Positions 7,812 to 17,090 of a stretch of 32,305 bases of DNA are shown piece by piece. Origin of the DNA: Chloroflexota bacterium (GTDB lineage Bacteria > Chloroflexota > UBA11872); the NCBI GenBank assembly GCA_028875175.1, contig JAPPFO010000025.1, forward strand, positions 220-32,524. The letters run 5' to 3'. Position numbers and translations under genes: made by a program. The notes under the pieces were generated by a model. That model was not told where the DNA came from. It saw only the letters and a program-made list of their open reading frames with translations, and did no database searches. Numbering within the stretch: position 1 is the stretch's first letter; each line of letters begins with the position of its first letter.

Positions 7812-9074
7812 ATGCCTTCTCGTCCTCAGGGTCTCTGGCGCCACCCCAACTTCCTGAAGCTTTGGGTTGGCGGGACCGTCTCAGCGTTCGGATCGCAGAT
7901 CACCTTCCTTGCCCTGCCGCTCACAGCGGTACTTGTGCTGGATGCCTCGCCGCTGCAGATGGGCATCCTGGCGGCCATCGGCGGCCTGCCGTCGCTCGCC
8001 TTCGGCGTCGGTGTGGGCGTCTGGGTCGACCGGCTCAGGAAGCGCCGGGTAATGATCCTTGCCGACTACGGACGCGCACTGTTGCTGCTCTCGGTCCCAA
8101 TCGCCGCCTGGCTGCAGGTCTTGCGGATCGAGCACCTCTACGCCGTGGCCCTTGGCACCGGCACGCTGGGGATGTTCTTCGGCGTCGCCAATCGGTCGAT
8201 TCTCCCGTCGCTGGTATCGCGGGAGAAGCTGGTGGAAGCCAACAGCAAGCTCGCGATCGGCACGTCAGCATCGCAGGTCGCCGGCCCGGGGGTTGCCGGT
8301 GTGCTGATCCACGTGGTCACGGCGCCCGTGGCCCTAGTCGTCGACGCCGTGACCTTTGTAGTTTCAGCGCTGGCGCTCCGAGGAATCCGTCTCACGGAGG
8401 CTGCGCCTGCAACGTCTGAGACCGGCGACAGCTTCCTTACACAGGCTCGCGAAGGGCTGGTCGTCGTCGGCCGGAACCGAATACTGCTCCCCATTGCCGT
8501 CGCCATTGGCGGGATCGCCGTCTTCAACGCGATGTTCGAAGCCGTGTGGCTGCTCTACGTCAACAAGCAGCTGGAGGTCGAACCGCTCGCTTTCGGCTTC
8601 CTGTTCGCGGTTAGCAGCGTCGGGTTCATGGTCGGCGCCTTCGTCGCGGAACGGCTGATCCGCTGGCTGGGCGCCGGTCCGGCCATGATCGCTGCGGTTG
8701 TCATTGCGGCGCTGAGCGACCTGGTGACCCCGCTGGCGGGAGGGCCGCTGGCAGCCGTCGTCGTGTTGCTGACCACATCGATGTTCCTGTTCGGCATCGG
8801 CGCCACGGTTTACGGGGTTTGCCAGGGCAGCCTGCGCCAGGCCACCACGCCGCTTCGGCTTCAGGGCCGCATGAACGGCATCATGAACACCCTGGAGATT
8901 GGGCTGGTCCCGCTCGGCGCCCTTGTCGGTGGCGTTGTAGCTGAGGCCTTTGGCATGCGGCCGACCCTCTTTGTCGCCGCCGGGCTTGAGTTTGCGGTCG
9001 CTCTCTGGCTGTTCCTATCGCCGATTCGGTCGCTTCGCGAGCTGCCGAAAGCGGACGAATCGGGCGATGCGTAG
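7812..9074 (+). CDS. MFS efflux transporter (MFS_3/EntS-like)
   Basis: Major facilitator, 420 residues with about 12 hydrophobic segments. It begins LWRHPNFLKLWVGGTVSAFGSQIT and carries VWVDRLRKRRVMILADYGRA between helices 2 and 3, the pattern of MFS_3 drug, siderophore or macrolide exporters. The charged loop near residues 195-210 separates the two halves. The ATG at 7812 has only a distant AAGG (13 nt), so the start is moderately certain. It is divergent from the JAMM gene and 222 bp before groEL, which has its own promoter, so it looks monocistronic. Substrate is unknown. Confidence 0.9.
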   Translation: MPSRPQGLWRHPNFLKLWVGGTVSAFGSQITFLALPLTAVLVLDASPLQMGILAAIGGLPSLAFGVGVGVWVDRLRKRRVMILADYGRALLLLSVPIAAWLQVLRIEHLYAVALGTGTLGMFFGVANRSILPSLVSREKLVEANSKLAIGTSASQVAGPGVAGVLIHVVTAPVALVVDAVTFVVSALALRGIRLTEAAPATSETGDSFLTQAREGLVVVGRNRILLPIAVAIGGIAVFNAMFEAVWLLYVNKQLEVEPLAFGFLFAVSSVGFMVGAFVAERLIRWLGAGPAMIAAVVIAALSDLVTPLAGGPLAAVVVLLTTSMFLFGIGATVYGVCQGSLRQATTPLRLQGRMNGIMNTLEIGLVPLGALVGGVVAEAFGMRPTLFVAAGLEFAVALWLFLSPIRSLRELPKADESGDA

Positions 9075-9120
9075 CGCCGGATACGCGCTGGCTCCATACC
9101 TCCGAAAACAGCGGAAACTC

Positions 9121-9150
9121 TTGACGCTCGTTTTGGCCGATCTCTACAAT
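9121..9150 (+). promoter_or_regulatory. sigma70-type promoter of groEL
   Basis: TTGACG (9121-9126), an 18-bp spacer and TACAAT (9145-9150) form a near-consensus housekeeping promoter, predicting a leader of about 140 nt. Just downstream is an imperfect dyad ACGCG...CGCGT (9160-9181) that could bind a repressor; the CIRCE sequence of HrcA was not found. Confidence 0.75.
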
Positions 9151-9296
9151 GGGCTGCTAACGCGATTGATTCGATCCGCGTCAGCGCGCGTCCCGAAAAC
9201 TCGGTGCGCGTCGTCTGACTGGCGGACCAGACACGACCCCCACACGAAGACCGAAGCACTCTGCTGGCGGTCAGCCGGGTCGAAAGGGACGACAGT

Positions 9297-10922
<1,626 letters not shown>

Positions 10923-10943
10923 GTCCTCACCATCGGATTGCTC

Positions 10944-10978
10944 AACCGCCCCGCCGGCCGTGGCCGGCGGGGCGGTTT
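10944..10978 (+). terminator. Rho-independent terminator after groEL
   Basis: A perfect 16-bp inverted repeat (10944-10959 with 10962-10977) centred on GT gives a very stable GC stem with flanking AA/TT. It begins 21 nt after the groEL stop. The T-tract is only three bases, so termination relies mainly on the stem. Confidence 0.85.
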
Positions 10979-11170
10979 GCTTGTCGGAAACGATTGGCGT
11001 CTTGGCTTACTCTGGCAGCTACCAGCCGGTGGTCCCCATCCCAGTCTCAATTCACATCTGGCCAAACCACTCATCCTGTAGACCAGGCAGAATCGCACGC
11101 CCCGTGTGCTCATGGCGTTCAAGCGGGCCAATTCGCTGCATCTCGTCATAGGCGATTGGGCTGCAGAGAT
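10979..11170. other. Non-coding stretch between the groEL terminator and the metal-importer promoter
   Basis: About 190 bp with no convincing gene in either direction. Short frames are present but none has a recognisable family, a ribosome binding site and sensible composition together. No repeat or tRNA was seen. Confidence 0.6.
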
Positions 11171-11207
11171 TTGACTTCACCAAAAACATTTATTGATATA
11201 CCATAAA
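11171..11207 (+). promoter_or_regulatory. Promoter with overlapping AT-rich operator-like palindrome (Mn/Zn importer operon)
   Basis: TTGACT (11171-11176) precedes -10 candidates TTGATA (16-bp spacer) or GATATA (18-bp spacer). A 19-bp imperfect palindrome with arms TTTAT (11189-11193) and ATAAA (11203-11207) overlaps the -10 region and stands out from the GC-rich surroundings. This is the expected arrangement for a metal-dependent repressor such as the DtxR/MntR-type protein encoded at 15375. Binding is inferred. Confidence 0.5.
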
Positions 11208-11254
11208 CAAGCCGGCAGGCCGCCTGAGGTGCGGGCCTGCCGGCGCTCTATGGT
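11200..11254 (+). other. Stable hairpin in the leader of the importer operon
   Basis: ACCATA (11200-11205) pairs with TATGGT (11249-11254); after a small internal loop, a perfect 11-bp GC stem follows (11211-11221 with 11234-11244) around a 12-nt loop. It ends about 25 nt before the first start codon and has no T-tract. It could be a leader attenuator, an mRNA stabiliser or a barrier to transcription from groEL. It does not match the yybP-ykoY Mn riboswitch core. Confidence 0.5.
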
Positions 11255-11278
11255 GGTATCGGCTTGAGAGGGAGAGTG

Positions 11279-12262
11279 ATGCGTGCGCTGCGGGTGCTAG
11301 CCGTCGCAGTAGCCACCACCGTCTGTGCTGGCGTTCTCACGGCGTGCGGCGCCACCTTCGACCGAACGGGAACGAAAGCGGAGTCCAATCTGGCGCCGGT
11401 TTCCCGCGTGGACGGACGACCACTTCGGGTGGTCGCGACCACTGGGCAGGTAGCCGATGCAGTGCGCCGAATCGGTGGAAACCGCGTGGTTACCCACGGC
11501 CTCATGGGACCCGGAGTGGACCCGCATCTCTATCGCGCCAGTGAGAGCGACATTACTCGGCTCGAATCCGCGGACGCCGTGTTCTGGAACGGCCTGCATT
11601 TGGAGGCCGGGCTTTCCGGGGTTCTCGAACGGATCGGGGAGTTGGGGGTCCATTCCATCCGTGTGACTGACGACATCGACCGTGACCGCCTGCTGGCGCC
11701 GCCTGAATTCGAAGGAGCCTATGATCCCCACGTCTGGTTCGATCTTGACCTCTGGTCCACCGTGGTGGAGACGATTCGCGACGCGCTGATCGAGATGGAC
11801 CCCGACGGTGCCGAGGTCTATCAGGCCAACGCCGCCGCCTATGTGGCTCAGATAGCAGAACTCGACGAGTACGTGAAGATTAGGACCCTCGGGATCGAGG
11901 AGCGCGTGCGGGTGCTCGTAACCGCCCACGACGCCTTTAACTACTTTGCCAACCGCTATGGCATGCAGGTCCGTGGTCTCCAGGGCATTAGCACTGAGAG
12001 CGAAGCCAGCACCGCCGACGTGCAGGAACTCGCTCGCTTCATCAGCGACCGTCAGATTCCCGCGCTATTCATCGAATCCTCCGTGCCTGACCAAGGCGTT
12101 CAGGCGGTCATCGAAGCCGCCGCCGCTCGCGGCCACACCGTCACCATCGGCGGCGAAATATTCTCCGACGCCATGGGTGCCGAGGGAACCGAGCAAGGCA
12201 CCTACCTGGGCATGATCCGCCACAACGTCGACACCATCGTCGAAGCGCTGCGCGGGACGTGA
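11279..12262 (+). CDS. Metal ABC transporter substrate-binding lipoprotein (TroA/ZnuA-like)
   Basis: Extracytoplasmic Mn2+/Zn2+-binding lipoprotein of the cluster A-I family, 327 residues. The signal sequence ends in the lipobox LTAC (Cys23). The four metal ligands fit the TroA pattern His-His-His-Asp: His83 (GVDPHLY), His151 (YDPHVWFD), His217 (TAHDAFNYF) and Asp297 (FSDAMG). [12 protein letters not shown] after the third ligand is also TroA-like; PsaA-type Mn proteins have Glu at the third site. The ATG at 11279 is preferred over a TTG five codons earlier because the GAGGGAG run immediately precedes it. First gene of a four-gene importer operon; its stop overlaps the ATPase gene. Confidence 0.94.
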   Translation: MRALRVLAVAVATTVCAGVLTACGATFDRTGTKAESNLAPVSRVDGRPLRVVATTGQVADAVRRIGGNRVVTHGLMGPGVDPHLYRASESDITRLESADAVFWNGLHLEAGLSGVLERIGELGVHSIRVTDDIDRDRLLAPPEFEGAYDPHVWFDLDLWSTVVETIRDALIEMDPDGAEVYQANAAAYVAQIAELDEYVKIRTLGIEERVRVLVTAHDAFNYFANRYGMQVRGLQGISTESEASTADVQELARFISDRQIPALFIESSVPDQGVQAVIEAAAARGHTVTIGGEIFSDAMGAEGTEQGTYLGMIRHNVDTIVEALRGT

Positions 12263-12264
12263 GA

Positions 12265-13044
12265 ATGCGCCTGCGCACCAGCGCCACCCTGGCCATTGAG
12301 GCCACGGACCTCACGCTGGCCTATCAGCAACGCCCGGTGCTCTGGGACGTCGACTTGGAGGTTCCCCAGGGCGTCTTGATGGCAATTGTGGGTCCCAACG
12401 GCGCCGGCAAGACCACCCTCTTGCGGGCGGTACTTGGTCTGCTAAAGCCTGCCGCTGGCGAAGTGCGCGTGTTCGGTCGCCCCTACGCGGAACAGCGTCG
12501 GCTGGTGGCCTACGTGCCGCAGCGCGGAAGCGTTGACTGGGACTTTCCCACGACCGCGCTGGACATAGTCACGATGGGAACCTATGGGGGCCTCGGCTGG
12601 GTAAGGCGTCCCGGCGTTTCCGAGCGCTCCCGCGCCACCGCGGCCCTGGCGCAAGTCGGGATGCAGGACTATGCCGATCGCCAGATCAGCCAGCTCTCGG
12701 GCGGCCAGCAACAACGGGTCTTTCTGGCGCGGGCCCTGGTGCAGGACGCCCAGATCTATCTGATGGACGAGCCCTTTCAGGGCGTCGACGCCACCACCGA
12801 GCGCGCAATTGTCGACCTGCTCCGCACCCTGCGCGCTGACGGCAAGACTGTGGTTGCCGTGCATCACGACCTGCAGACCGTCGTCGACTACTTTGACCAG
12901 GTCACGCTCCTGAACGTCCGCCGCATCGACGCGGGATCCGTCGAGGACGTTTTCACAGATGAGAACCTGCGCCTCACCTACGGCGGCCGCGTGGCCGGCA
13001 TCGGTGGACGCGGCAACGGTCGGGCCTCGGACTTGTCGGCATGA
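12265..13044 (+). CDS. Metal ABC transporter ATP-binding protein (TroB/ZnuC-like)
   Basis: Nucleotide-binding subunit powering the Mn/Zn importer, about 259 residues. Walker A is GPNGAGKT (residues 43-50), the Q-loop [12 protein letters not shown] is the variant characteristic of metal-importer ATPases, then the signature LSGGQQQR, Walker [13 protein letters not shown] and the switch His in VAVHHDL. Two starts compete: GTG 12259, which overlaps the previous stop as GTGA, and ATG 12265, which has GGGA 8 nt upstream and is chosen here. It is co-transcribed with the genes on both sides. Confidence 0.95.
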   Translation: MRLRTSATLAIEATDLTLAYQQRPVLWDVDLEVPQGVLMAIVGPNGAGKTTLLRAVLGLLKPAAGEVRVFGRPYAEQRRLVAYVPQRGSVDWDFPTTALDIVTMGTYGGLGWVRRPGVSERSRATAALAQVGMQDYADRQISQLSGGQQQRVFLARALVQDAQIYLMDEPFQGVDATTERAIVDLLRTLRADGKTVVAVHHDLQTVVDYFDQVTLLNVRRIDAGSVEDVFTDENLRLTYGGRVAGIGGRGNGRASDLSA

Positions 13045-13074
13045 GCCGCGCGACGGCGCACCGGTAGGTTTGCA

Positions 13075-14211
13075 TTGCCAGTGGACGTTCTGAGCGATCT
13101 TGTCTTCGACTACACGCTACGAACCGTCGCGCTGGGCTCCGCTGCCCTGGGCATCGTCAGTGGCGCCTTGGGCGCGTTCGCCGTGCTCCGACGCCAGGCC
13201 CTGCTGGGTGACGCAATGTCCCATGCCGCGCTTCCCGGCGTGGCCCTCGCCTTTCTGATCACCGGCAGCCGCGCGCCGCTGGTCCTGATGATCGGCGCGG
13301 CCTTGACCGGCTGGCTGGCCGCCGTGGCAATTGTCGGCGTCGTCCGCGCCTCACGTGTCAAGACCGATACCGCCATGGCCCTCATGCTCAGCGTCTTCTT
13401 CGGTGCCGGGCTGGTTGTGCTCACCTTCATTCAGCGTCAGCCGGCTGCGGGCAAGGCGGGCCTCGACAAGTTCCTCTTCGGCCAGGCGGCCGCCATGCTC
13501 GAGAGCGACGTCATCACCATGGCATCGGTCGGCGCCGTCGGACTGCTCGGGGTGCTGGTGCTCTGGAAAGAGTTCAAGCTGCTGAGTTTCGATCCGGACT
13601 TCGCCGCCACGCTTGGAATGCCCACCCGGCGCCTGGATGTGCTTCTCACCAGCCTCCTCGTGATCGCAATCGTGGTCGGCCTCAAGACCGTCGGCGTCGT
13701 CTTGATGAGCGCGATGGTCGTGGCGCCCGGCGCCGCCGCCCGGCAGTGGACGAACCGCCTCGGCGTCATGGTCACGTTGTCCGCACTGCTTGGCGCGGCC
13801 GCCGGCGTGCTTGGCGCGCTCGTAAGCACCGCAGCCGAAACGTCCACCGGCCCCACCATCGTGCTGGTCGCCACGGCATTCGTCGTCGCATCCCTCCTTT
13901 TCGCGCCAGCCCGCGGCCTGGTCTGGGCTCGCCTGCGCGGCTGGCGTAGCCAGCGCCTGCTGGCCCTCGAAGCGGTCATGGCCGATCTGGCCGCCCTGGC
14001 GGCTCAGCACAGTACTGACGCCACACGTCCGCATGACGTGGCCGCCCTGCACGCGCTGCGCGGTCGCGCCATCGTCGAAAGTGCCCTCAGCGAACTCGCC
14101 GCCGACGGCCTTGCCCAGCGCCACGTCAGCGGCGGCTGGTCGCTCACCCCCCGTGGACTTGCTGAAGCCGACCGCTTGGCCCGGCTGCGACGCGCGCCGG
14201 ACGACGTCTGA
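13075..14211 (+). CDS. Metal ABC transporter permease with C-terminal winged-helix-like tail (TroC-like)
   Basis: Inner-membrane permease of the ABC-3 family, 378 residues. The membrane part has the family motif LRRQALLGDAMSHAALPGVALAF near residues 38-60 and about 8 helices to residue 285. The last about 90 residues are soluble and resemble a winged helix-turn-helix: VESALSELAADGLAQRHVSGGWSLTPRGLAEADRL is laid out like the DNA-binding half of DtxR-type repressors. This tail is absent from simple ZnuB-type permeases. The TTG start at 13075 is supported by AGG 6 nt upstream; GTG 13081 is an alternative. It overlaps the next permease by one base (TGATG). Confidence 0.9.
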   Translation: MPVDVLSDLVFDYTLRTVALGSAALGIVSGALGAFAVLRRQALLGDAMSHAALPGVALAFLITGSRAPLVLMIGAALTGWLAAVAIVGVVRASRVKTDTAMALMLSVFFGAGLVVLTFIQRQPAAGKAGLDKFLFGQAAAMLESDVITMASVGAVGLLGVLVLWKEFKLLSFDPDFAATLGMPTRRLDVLLTSLLVIAIVVGLKTVGVVLMSAMVVAPGAAARQWTNRLGVMVTLSALLGAAAGVLGALVSTAAETSTGPTIVLVATAFVVASLLFAPARGLVWARLRGWRSQRLLALEAVMADLAALAAQHSTDATRPHDVAALHALRGRAIVESALSELAADGLAQRHVSGGWSLTPRGLAEADRLARLRRAPDDV

Positions 14212-15320
14212 TGAGCGCGGCCCAGGTTGACGTCCTCCTGGTCGCCCTGGTGGTCGCCGCCGCCTGCGCAATCCCCGGAGCCTTCTTGATCCTACGCGGC
14301 ATGGCCATGATGAGTGACGCCATCAGCCACACCGTCCTGCTGGGCATCGTCCTGGCCTTTTTTATCGTTGCCGACCTCAACTCGCCCATCCTGATCCTCG
14401 GCGCGGCCCTGGTCGGTCTGCTAACGGTCGCGCTCGTCGAGGCCGTTAGCCGAACCGGTCTGGTCCGGGAAGACACCGCCATCGGCCTCGTCTTTCCCGC
14501 CCTATTCTCGATTGCCGTGATCCTGATCTCCAGCCTGGCCGGCAACGTGCACCTGGACAGCGACGCCGTCCTGCTCGGCGAGATTGCCTTCGCGCCTTTC
14601 AATCGCTTCGCCCCGGGCGGCGTCGACCTCGGACCCATCGCCCTGTGGGTCATGGGCGCCATCCTCATCGTCAACCTCTCTTGCACAGCCCTGTTCTTCA
14701 AGGAACTCAAGCTGACCACCTTTGACCCCGCCCTGGCCGCCGCCCTCGGATTCTCGCCGGCACTTGTCCACTACGGTCTGATGGGGGTGGTATCCGTCAC
14801 CGCCGTCGGCGCCTTCGACGCCGTCGGATCGATCCTGGTCGTCGCGCTCATGATCGGTCCGCCGGCCACTGCCCGCCTGCTCACGGACCGCCTACCCCAC
14901 ATGCTGGGCCTTGGCGTCCTCATAGGTGCGGCGGCGGCCGCCGGCGGCTACTGGCTGGCTCGCCTGCTGGATGCCAACATTGCCGGCTCCATGGCCACCG
15001 TGGTCGGCATCGCCTTCGTCCTGGTCTTGCTGCTCGCCCCACACCGCGGCCTCGTCGCAACCGCCCGACGCCAGCGCCGCCAGCGCTGGACATTCGCCCG
15101 CCAGATGTTGCTCATCCACCTCGCCACCCACGAGGGCACGCCGTCCGAAGCCGACGAAAGTCGCCCCGACCACATGCAGCGCCACATGCGCTGGCCGGCA
15201 GCCTTCGCTAACCGCGTCGTCCAAACCGCTACCGAACGCGACCTCATCACCCTCGAAAACGACCAACTCCGCTTAACGCCCCAGGGCCGAGTCGAAGCCC
15301 GCACCGCCGCCCTCCGCTAG
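14211..15320 (+). CDS. Second metal ABC transporter permease with C-terminal tail (TroD-like)
   Basis: ABC-3 family permease, 369 residues, presumed to form a heterodimer with the product of the preceding gene. The signature ILRGMAMMSDAISHTVLLGIVLAFF (residues 27-51) matches the first permease. After the last helix near residue 280, a basic linker (ARRQRRQRW) leads to an 80-residue soluble tail ending NRVVQTATERDLITLENDQLRLTPQGRVEA, again winged-helix-like but diverged. The ATG lies inside TGATG at the end of the previous gene, so translation is coupled. Two different permeases give a troABCD/mntABCD architecture rather than znuABC. It is convergent with the regulator gene. Confidence 0.91.
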   Translation: MSAAQVDVLLVALVVAAACAIPGAFLILRGMAMMSDAISHTVLLGIVLAFFIVADLNSPILILGAALVGLLTVALVEAVSRTGLVREDTAIGLVFPALFSIAVILISSLAGNVHLDSDAVLLGEIAFAPFNRFAPGGVDLGPIALWVMGAILIVNLSCTALFFKELKLTTFDPALAAALGFSPALVHYGLMGVVSVTAVGAFDAVGSILVVALMIGPPATARLLTDRLPHMLGLGVLIGAAAAAGGYWLARLLDANIAGSMATVVGIAFVLVLLLAPHRGLVATARRQRRQRWTFARQMLLIHLATHEGTPSEADESRPDHMQRHMRWPAAFANRVVQTATERDLITLENDQLRLTPQGRVEARTAALR

Positions 15321-15329
15321 CCGGTACAG

Positions 15330-15353
15330 CCGCGCGGGAGGGAACATGCGCGG
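15330..15353. terminator. Weak hairpin between the convergent importer operon and regulator gene
   Basis: CCGCGC (15330-15335) pairs with GCGCGG (15348-15353) across a 12-nt loop within the 54-bp convergent gap. There is no T-tract, so its role as terminator is tentative. Confidence 0.3.
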
Positions 15354-15374
15354 CGCGGTGTGCTGTCGTTCACT

Positions 15375-16043
15375 CTATGCGTCCCGGATGAACACGCTGT
15401 CGCTCACCGTCTGGCTCAGCGCCACCTCTTCCGACTCAATGCGCACCACCAGCGGTCCATCGAACGGCAGTCGTCGGACCACGCTGGCCTCCGTCCCCGG
15501 TACGAGCTGGATTTCCGTCAGGTACTCCAGCACCGCCCGGTCGCGGTCCCGCACCCGCGCCACCACAAAGTCCGTACCGTCCGCAGCCCCTGTCAACTGC
15601 CGGGCGTCGTCGGCCTGCAGCGCGTCCAGCGCCTCGTTGGGAATCGAGTCCCCGTGCGGGTCGGTCGTCGGGTCGGACACCTTGGCCGCAATTCGTCGCT
15701 CCATTTCCTCCGAAATCACATGCTCCAGCCGGTCAGCCTCTTCGTGCACGTCGTTCCAGTCGTAGTCCAGAAACTCCACCAGGAAACGTTCGATCAGCCT
15801 GTGATGCCGCACCATTTCCAGCGCGTGGCGCTCGCCATCCTCGGTCAGCCGCGCCCCCTGGTAGCGCCGGTAGTTGACCAGCCCCTTTTCGTGCAGCCGT
15901 TGCAAGGCGAATGTCACCGCCCCCTGCGTCAGATTCAGTTCACCGGCGACTTCACCTGTTCCCACACGCCGCTCGTGCCCACCCGCGTCGTAGATCGCCC
16001 GCAGGTAGTCCTGGTCGCTGGCTGAAATCCGCGGCTCTGACAT
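15375..16043 (-). CDS. DtxR/MntR-family metal-dependent repressor with FeoA-like C-terminus
   Basis: Metal-activated DNA-binding repressor, 222 residues. The N-terminal winged helix (VGTGEVAGELNLTQGAVTFALQRLHEKGLV) is followed by the dimerisation domain HHRLIERFLVEFLDYDWNDVHEEADRLEHVISEEMERRI and a C-terminal FeoA/SH3-like domain. At the primary metal site DtxR has Met10 and Cys102; here Asp12 and Asp104 (EADRLEH, with Glu107 and His108) take those places. MntR proteins use Asp and Glu there, so Mn2+ rather than Fe2+ sensing is inferred. It faces the importer operon tail to tail and probably represses it when metal is plentiful. TATATT lies 9 nt before the ATG. Confidence 0.94.
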   Translation of the reverse strand: MSEPRISASDQDYLRAIYDAGGHERRVGTGEVAGELNLTQGAVTFALQRLHEKGLVNYRRYQGARLTEDGERHALEMVRHHRLIERFLVEFLDYDWNDVHEEADRLEHVISEEMERRIAAKVSDPTTDPHGDSIPNEALDALQADDARQLTGAADGTDFVVARVRDRDRAVLEYLTEIQLVPGTEASVVRRLPFDGPLVVRIESEEVALSQTVSDSVFIRDA

Positions 16044-16069
16044 CGTGACTCAAATATAGCGAGGGTCCG

Positions 16070-16084
16070 CAACCTAACAGGTTG
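16070..16084. promoter_or_regulatory. DtxR-box-like palindrome between divergent promoters
   Basis: CAACCT-AAC-AGGTTG is a perfect 6-bp dyad between the mntR-like gene and the lipoprotein gene. It abuts a TTGGCG-N16-TAGACT promoter (16082-16109) reading right. The half-site resembles the TTAGGTTAG element of DtxR/IdeR boxes. An autoregulatory operator is a reasonable inference. Confidence 0.5.
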
Positions 16085-16109
16085 GCGGCAGGCCTTGACT
16101 GGCTAGACT
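16082..16109 (+). promoter_or_regulatory. Promoter giving a leaderless or near-leaderless mRNA for the redox lipoprotein
   Basis: TTGGCG (16082-16087), a 16-bp spacer and TAGACT (16104-16109); the GTG start follows after only 6 nt, so transcription would begin at or next to the start codon. No Shine-Dalgarno is present. Confidence 0.5.
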
Positions 16110-16115
16110 GCCGGT

Positions 16116-17090
16116 GTGGACAGTCCCGACCCTTTCAGTCAGCCGCGACCGAGCCACGCCCACCAAATCTCACGTCGAACGCTGCTCGGCGCGTTGGCCC
16201 TGGGGGCGCCGGCCCTGGCCGCGTTGCTGCCCGCTTGCGGCGAACTGCCGACCAATCCGCAGATCAGCGTCCTCCTGGCCGTCAACGAAATGCTGCCCGG
16301 CCCCCACCGCTTTCCCTTCGTCCTGGCGGACGGCGACGGCGGGCTGGTCACCGGCGCGAACATCAACGTGCGCTTCGTTCGCCTGATCGGGGAGCGCGAC
16401 GAGTTCCGCTTCGAAGCGACGGCCCAGGAGCTCCTCGCCGGCGCCAGCTACGACCACGTGCACGAGGACGGCACCGTCCACGTCCACGACGCATCGCGCT
16501 CCTACTACCTCGTCGCCGACGCCGACTTCGAGGAAGGCCTGTGGCGCGCCGACCTGGAAGTGGAGCCGGCCTTCGGCTCGGCCTACGCGGCGTCGACCGC
16601 CTTCCAGGTGGGCCGGCGCACCTCGGCCCCTCGGGTCGGAGACTCGGCGCCAGCATTCGCCAACCTCACGAGCCGGGACGAACCTAATCTCGAAACTCTG
16701 ACAACCGCCGATCCGCCCCTCCCCGCTCTTTACGATCACTCAATCGCGGATGCGCTGGCCCGACGCGAGCCGTTGGTGGTGACCTTCAGCACCCCCGGCT
16801 TCTGCACCTCGGCCATGTGCGGGCCTGTTACCGCCGTCGTCGGCAACCTCTCCCGCAACTTCGGCGACCGCGTGCGGTTCATCCATCTCGAGCCGTTCAA
16901 TCTGGACGTCGCCCGCACCGAGGGCCGCCTCGAATGGGCAGACGCCGCCCGCGAGTGGAAGCTCGAAACCGAACCCTGGGTCTTCGTGGTCGACACTACC
17001 GGGCGCGTGGCCGCGCGCTTCGAGGGCCTGGTCGGCGCGGTTGAACTCGAACCCGCCGTCGCCGCCGTGGCTGGTCCGCCGCTGAACTAA
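16116..17090 (+). CDS. Tat-type lipoprotein with thioredoxin-like domain
   Basis: Exported redox lipoprotein, 324 residues. A twin-arginine signal (SRRTLLGALALG, Arg20-Arg21) ends in the lipobox LLPAC (Cys41). Residues 47-168 form a beta-rich domain with a His cluster DHVHEDGTVHVHD (His114, 116, 122, 124). The C-terminal part (about 172-320) looks like a thioredoxin/SCO fold: VVTFSTPGFCTSAMCGPV has Cys230 and Cys235 spaced CxxxxC, followed by VRFIHLEPFN and PWVFVVDTTGRVAARFEG. A copper-chaperone or thiol-reductase role in the envelope is inferred from the His cluster and the copper-related neighbours. GTG is chosen because TAGACT precedes it by 6 nt. Its stop overlaps the next start as TAATG. 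Confidence 0.8.
   Translation: MDSPDPFSQPRPSHAHQISRRTLLGALALGAPALAALLPACGELPTNPQISVLLAVNEMLPGPHRFPFVLADGDGGLVTGANINVRFVRLIGERDEFRFEATAQELLAGASYDHVHEDGTVHVHDASRSYYLVADADFEEGLWRADLEVEPAFGSAYAASTAFQVGRRTSAPRVGDSAPAFANLTSRDEPNLETLTTADPPLPALYDHSIADALARREPLVVTFSTPGFCTSAMCGPVTAVVGNLSRNFGDRVRFIHLEPFNLDVARTEGRLEWADAAREWKLETEPWVFVVDTTGRVAARFEGLVGAVELEPAVAAVAGPPLN

Noticed and set aside
9075-9296. CIRCE element (HrcA site) before groEL
   Set aside because: No TTAGCACTC-N9-GAGTGCTAA dyad; only an isolated AGCACTC half-like string near 9257.
11200-11254. yybP-ykoY manganese riboswitch before the importer
   Set aside because: The conserved GGGGAGUA and CUACGC junction sequences are absent; only a simple hairpin is seen.
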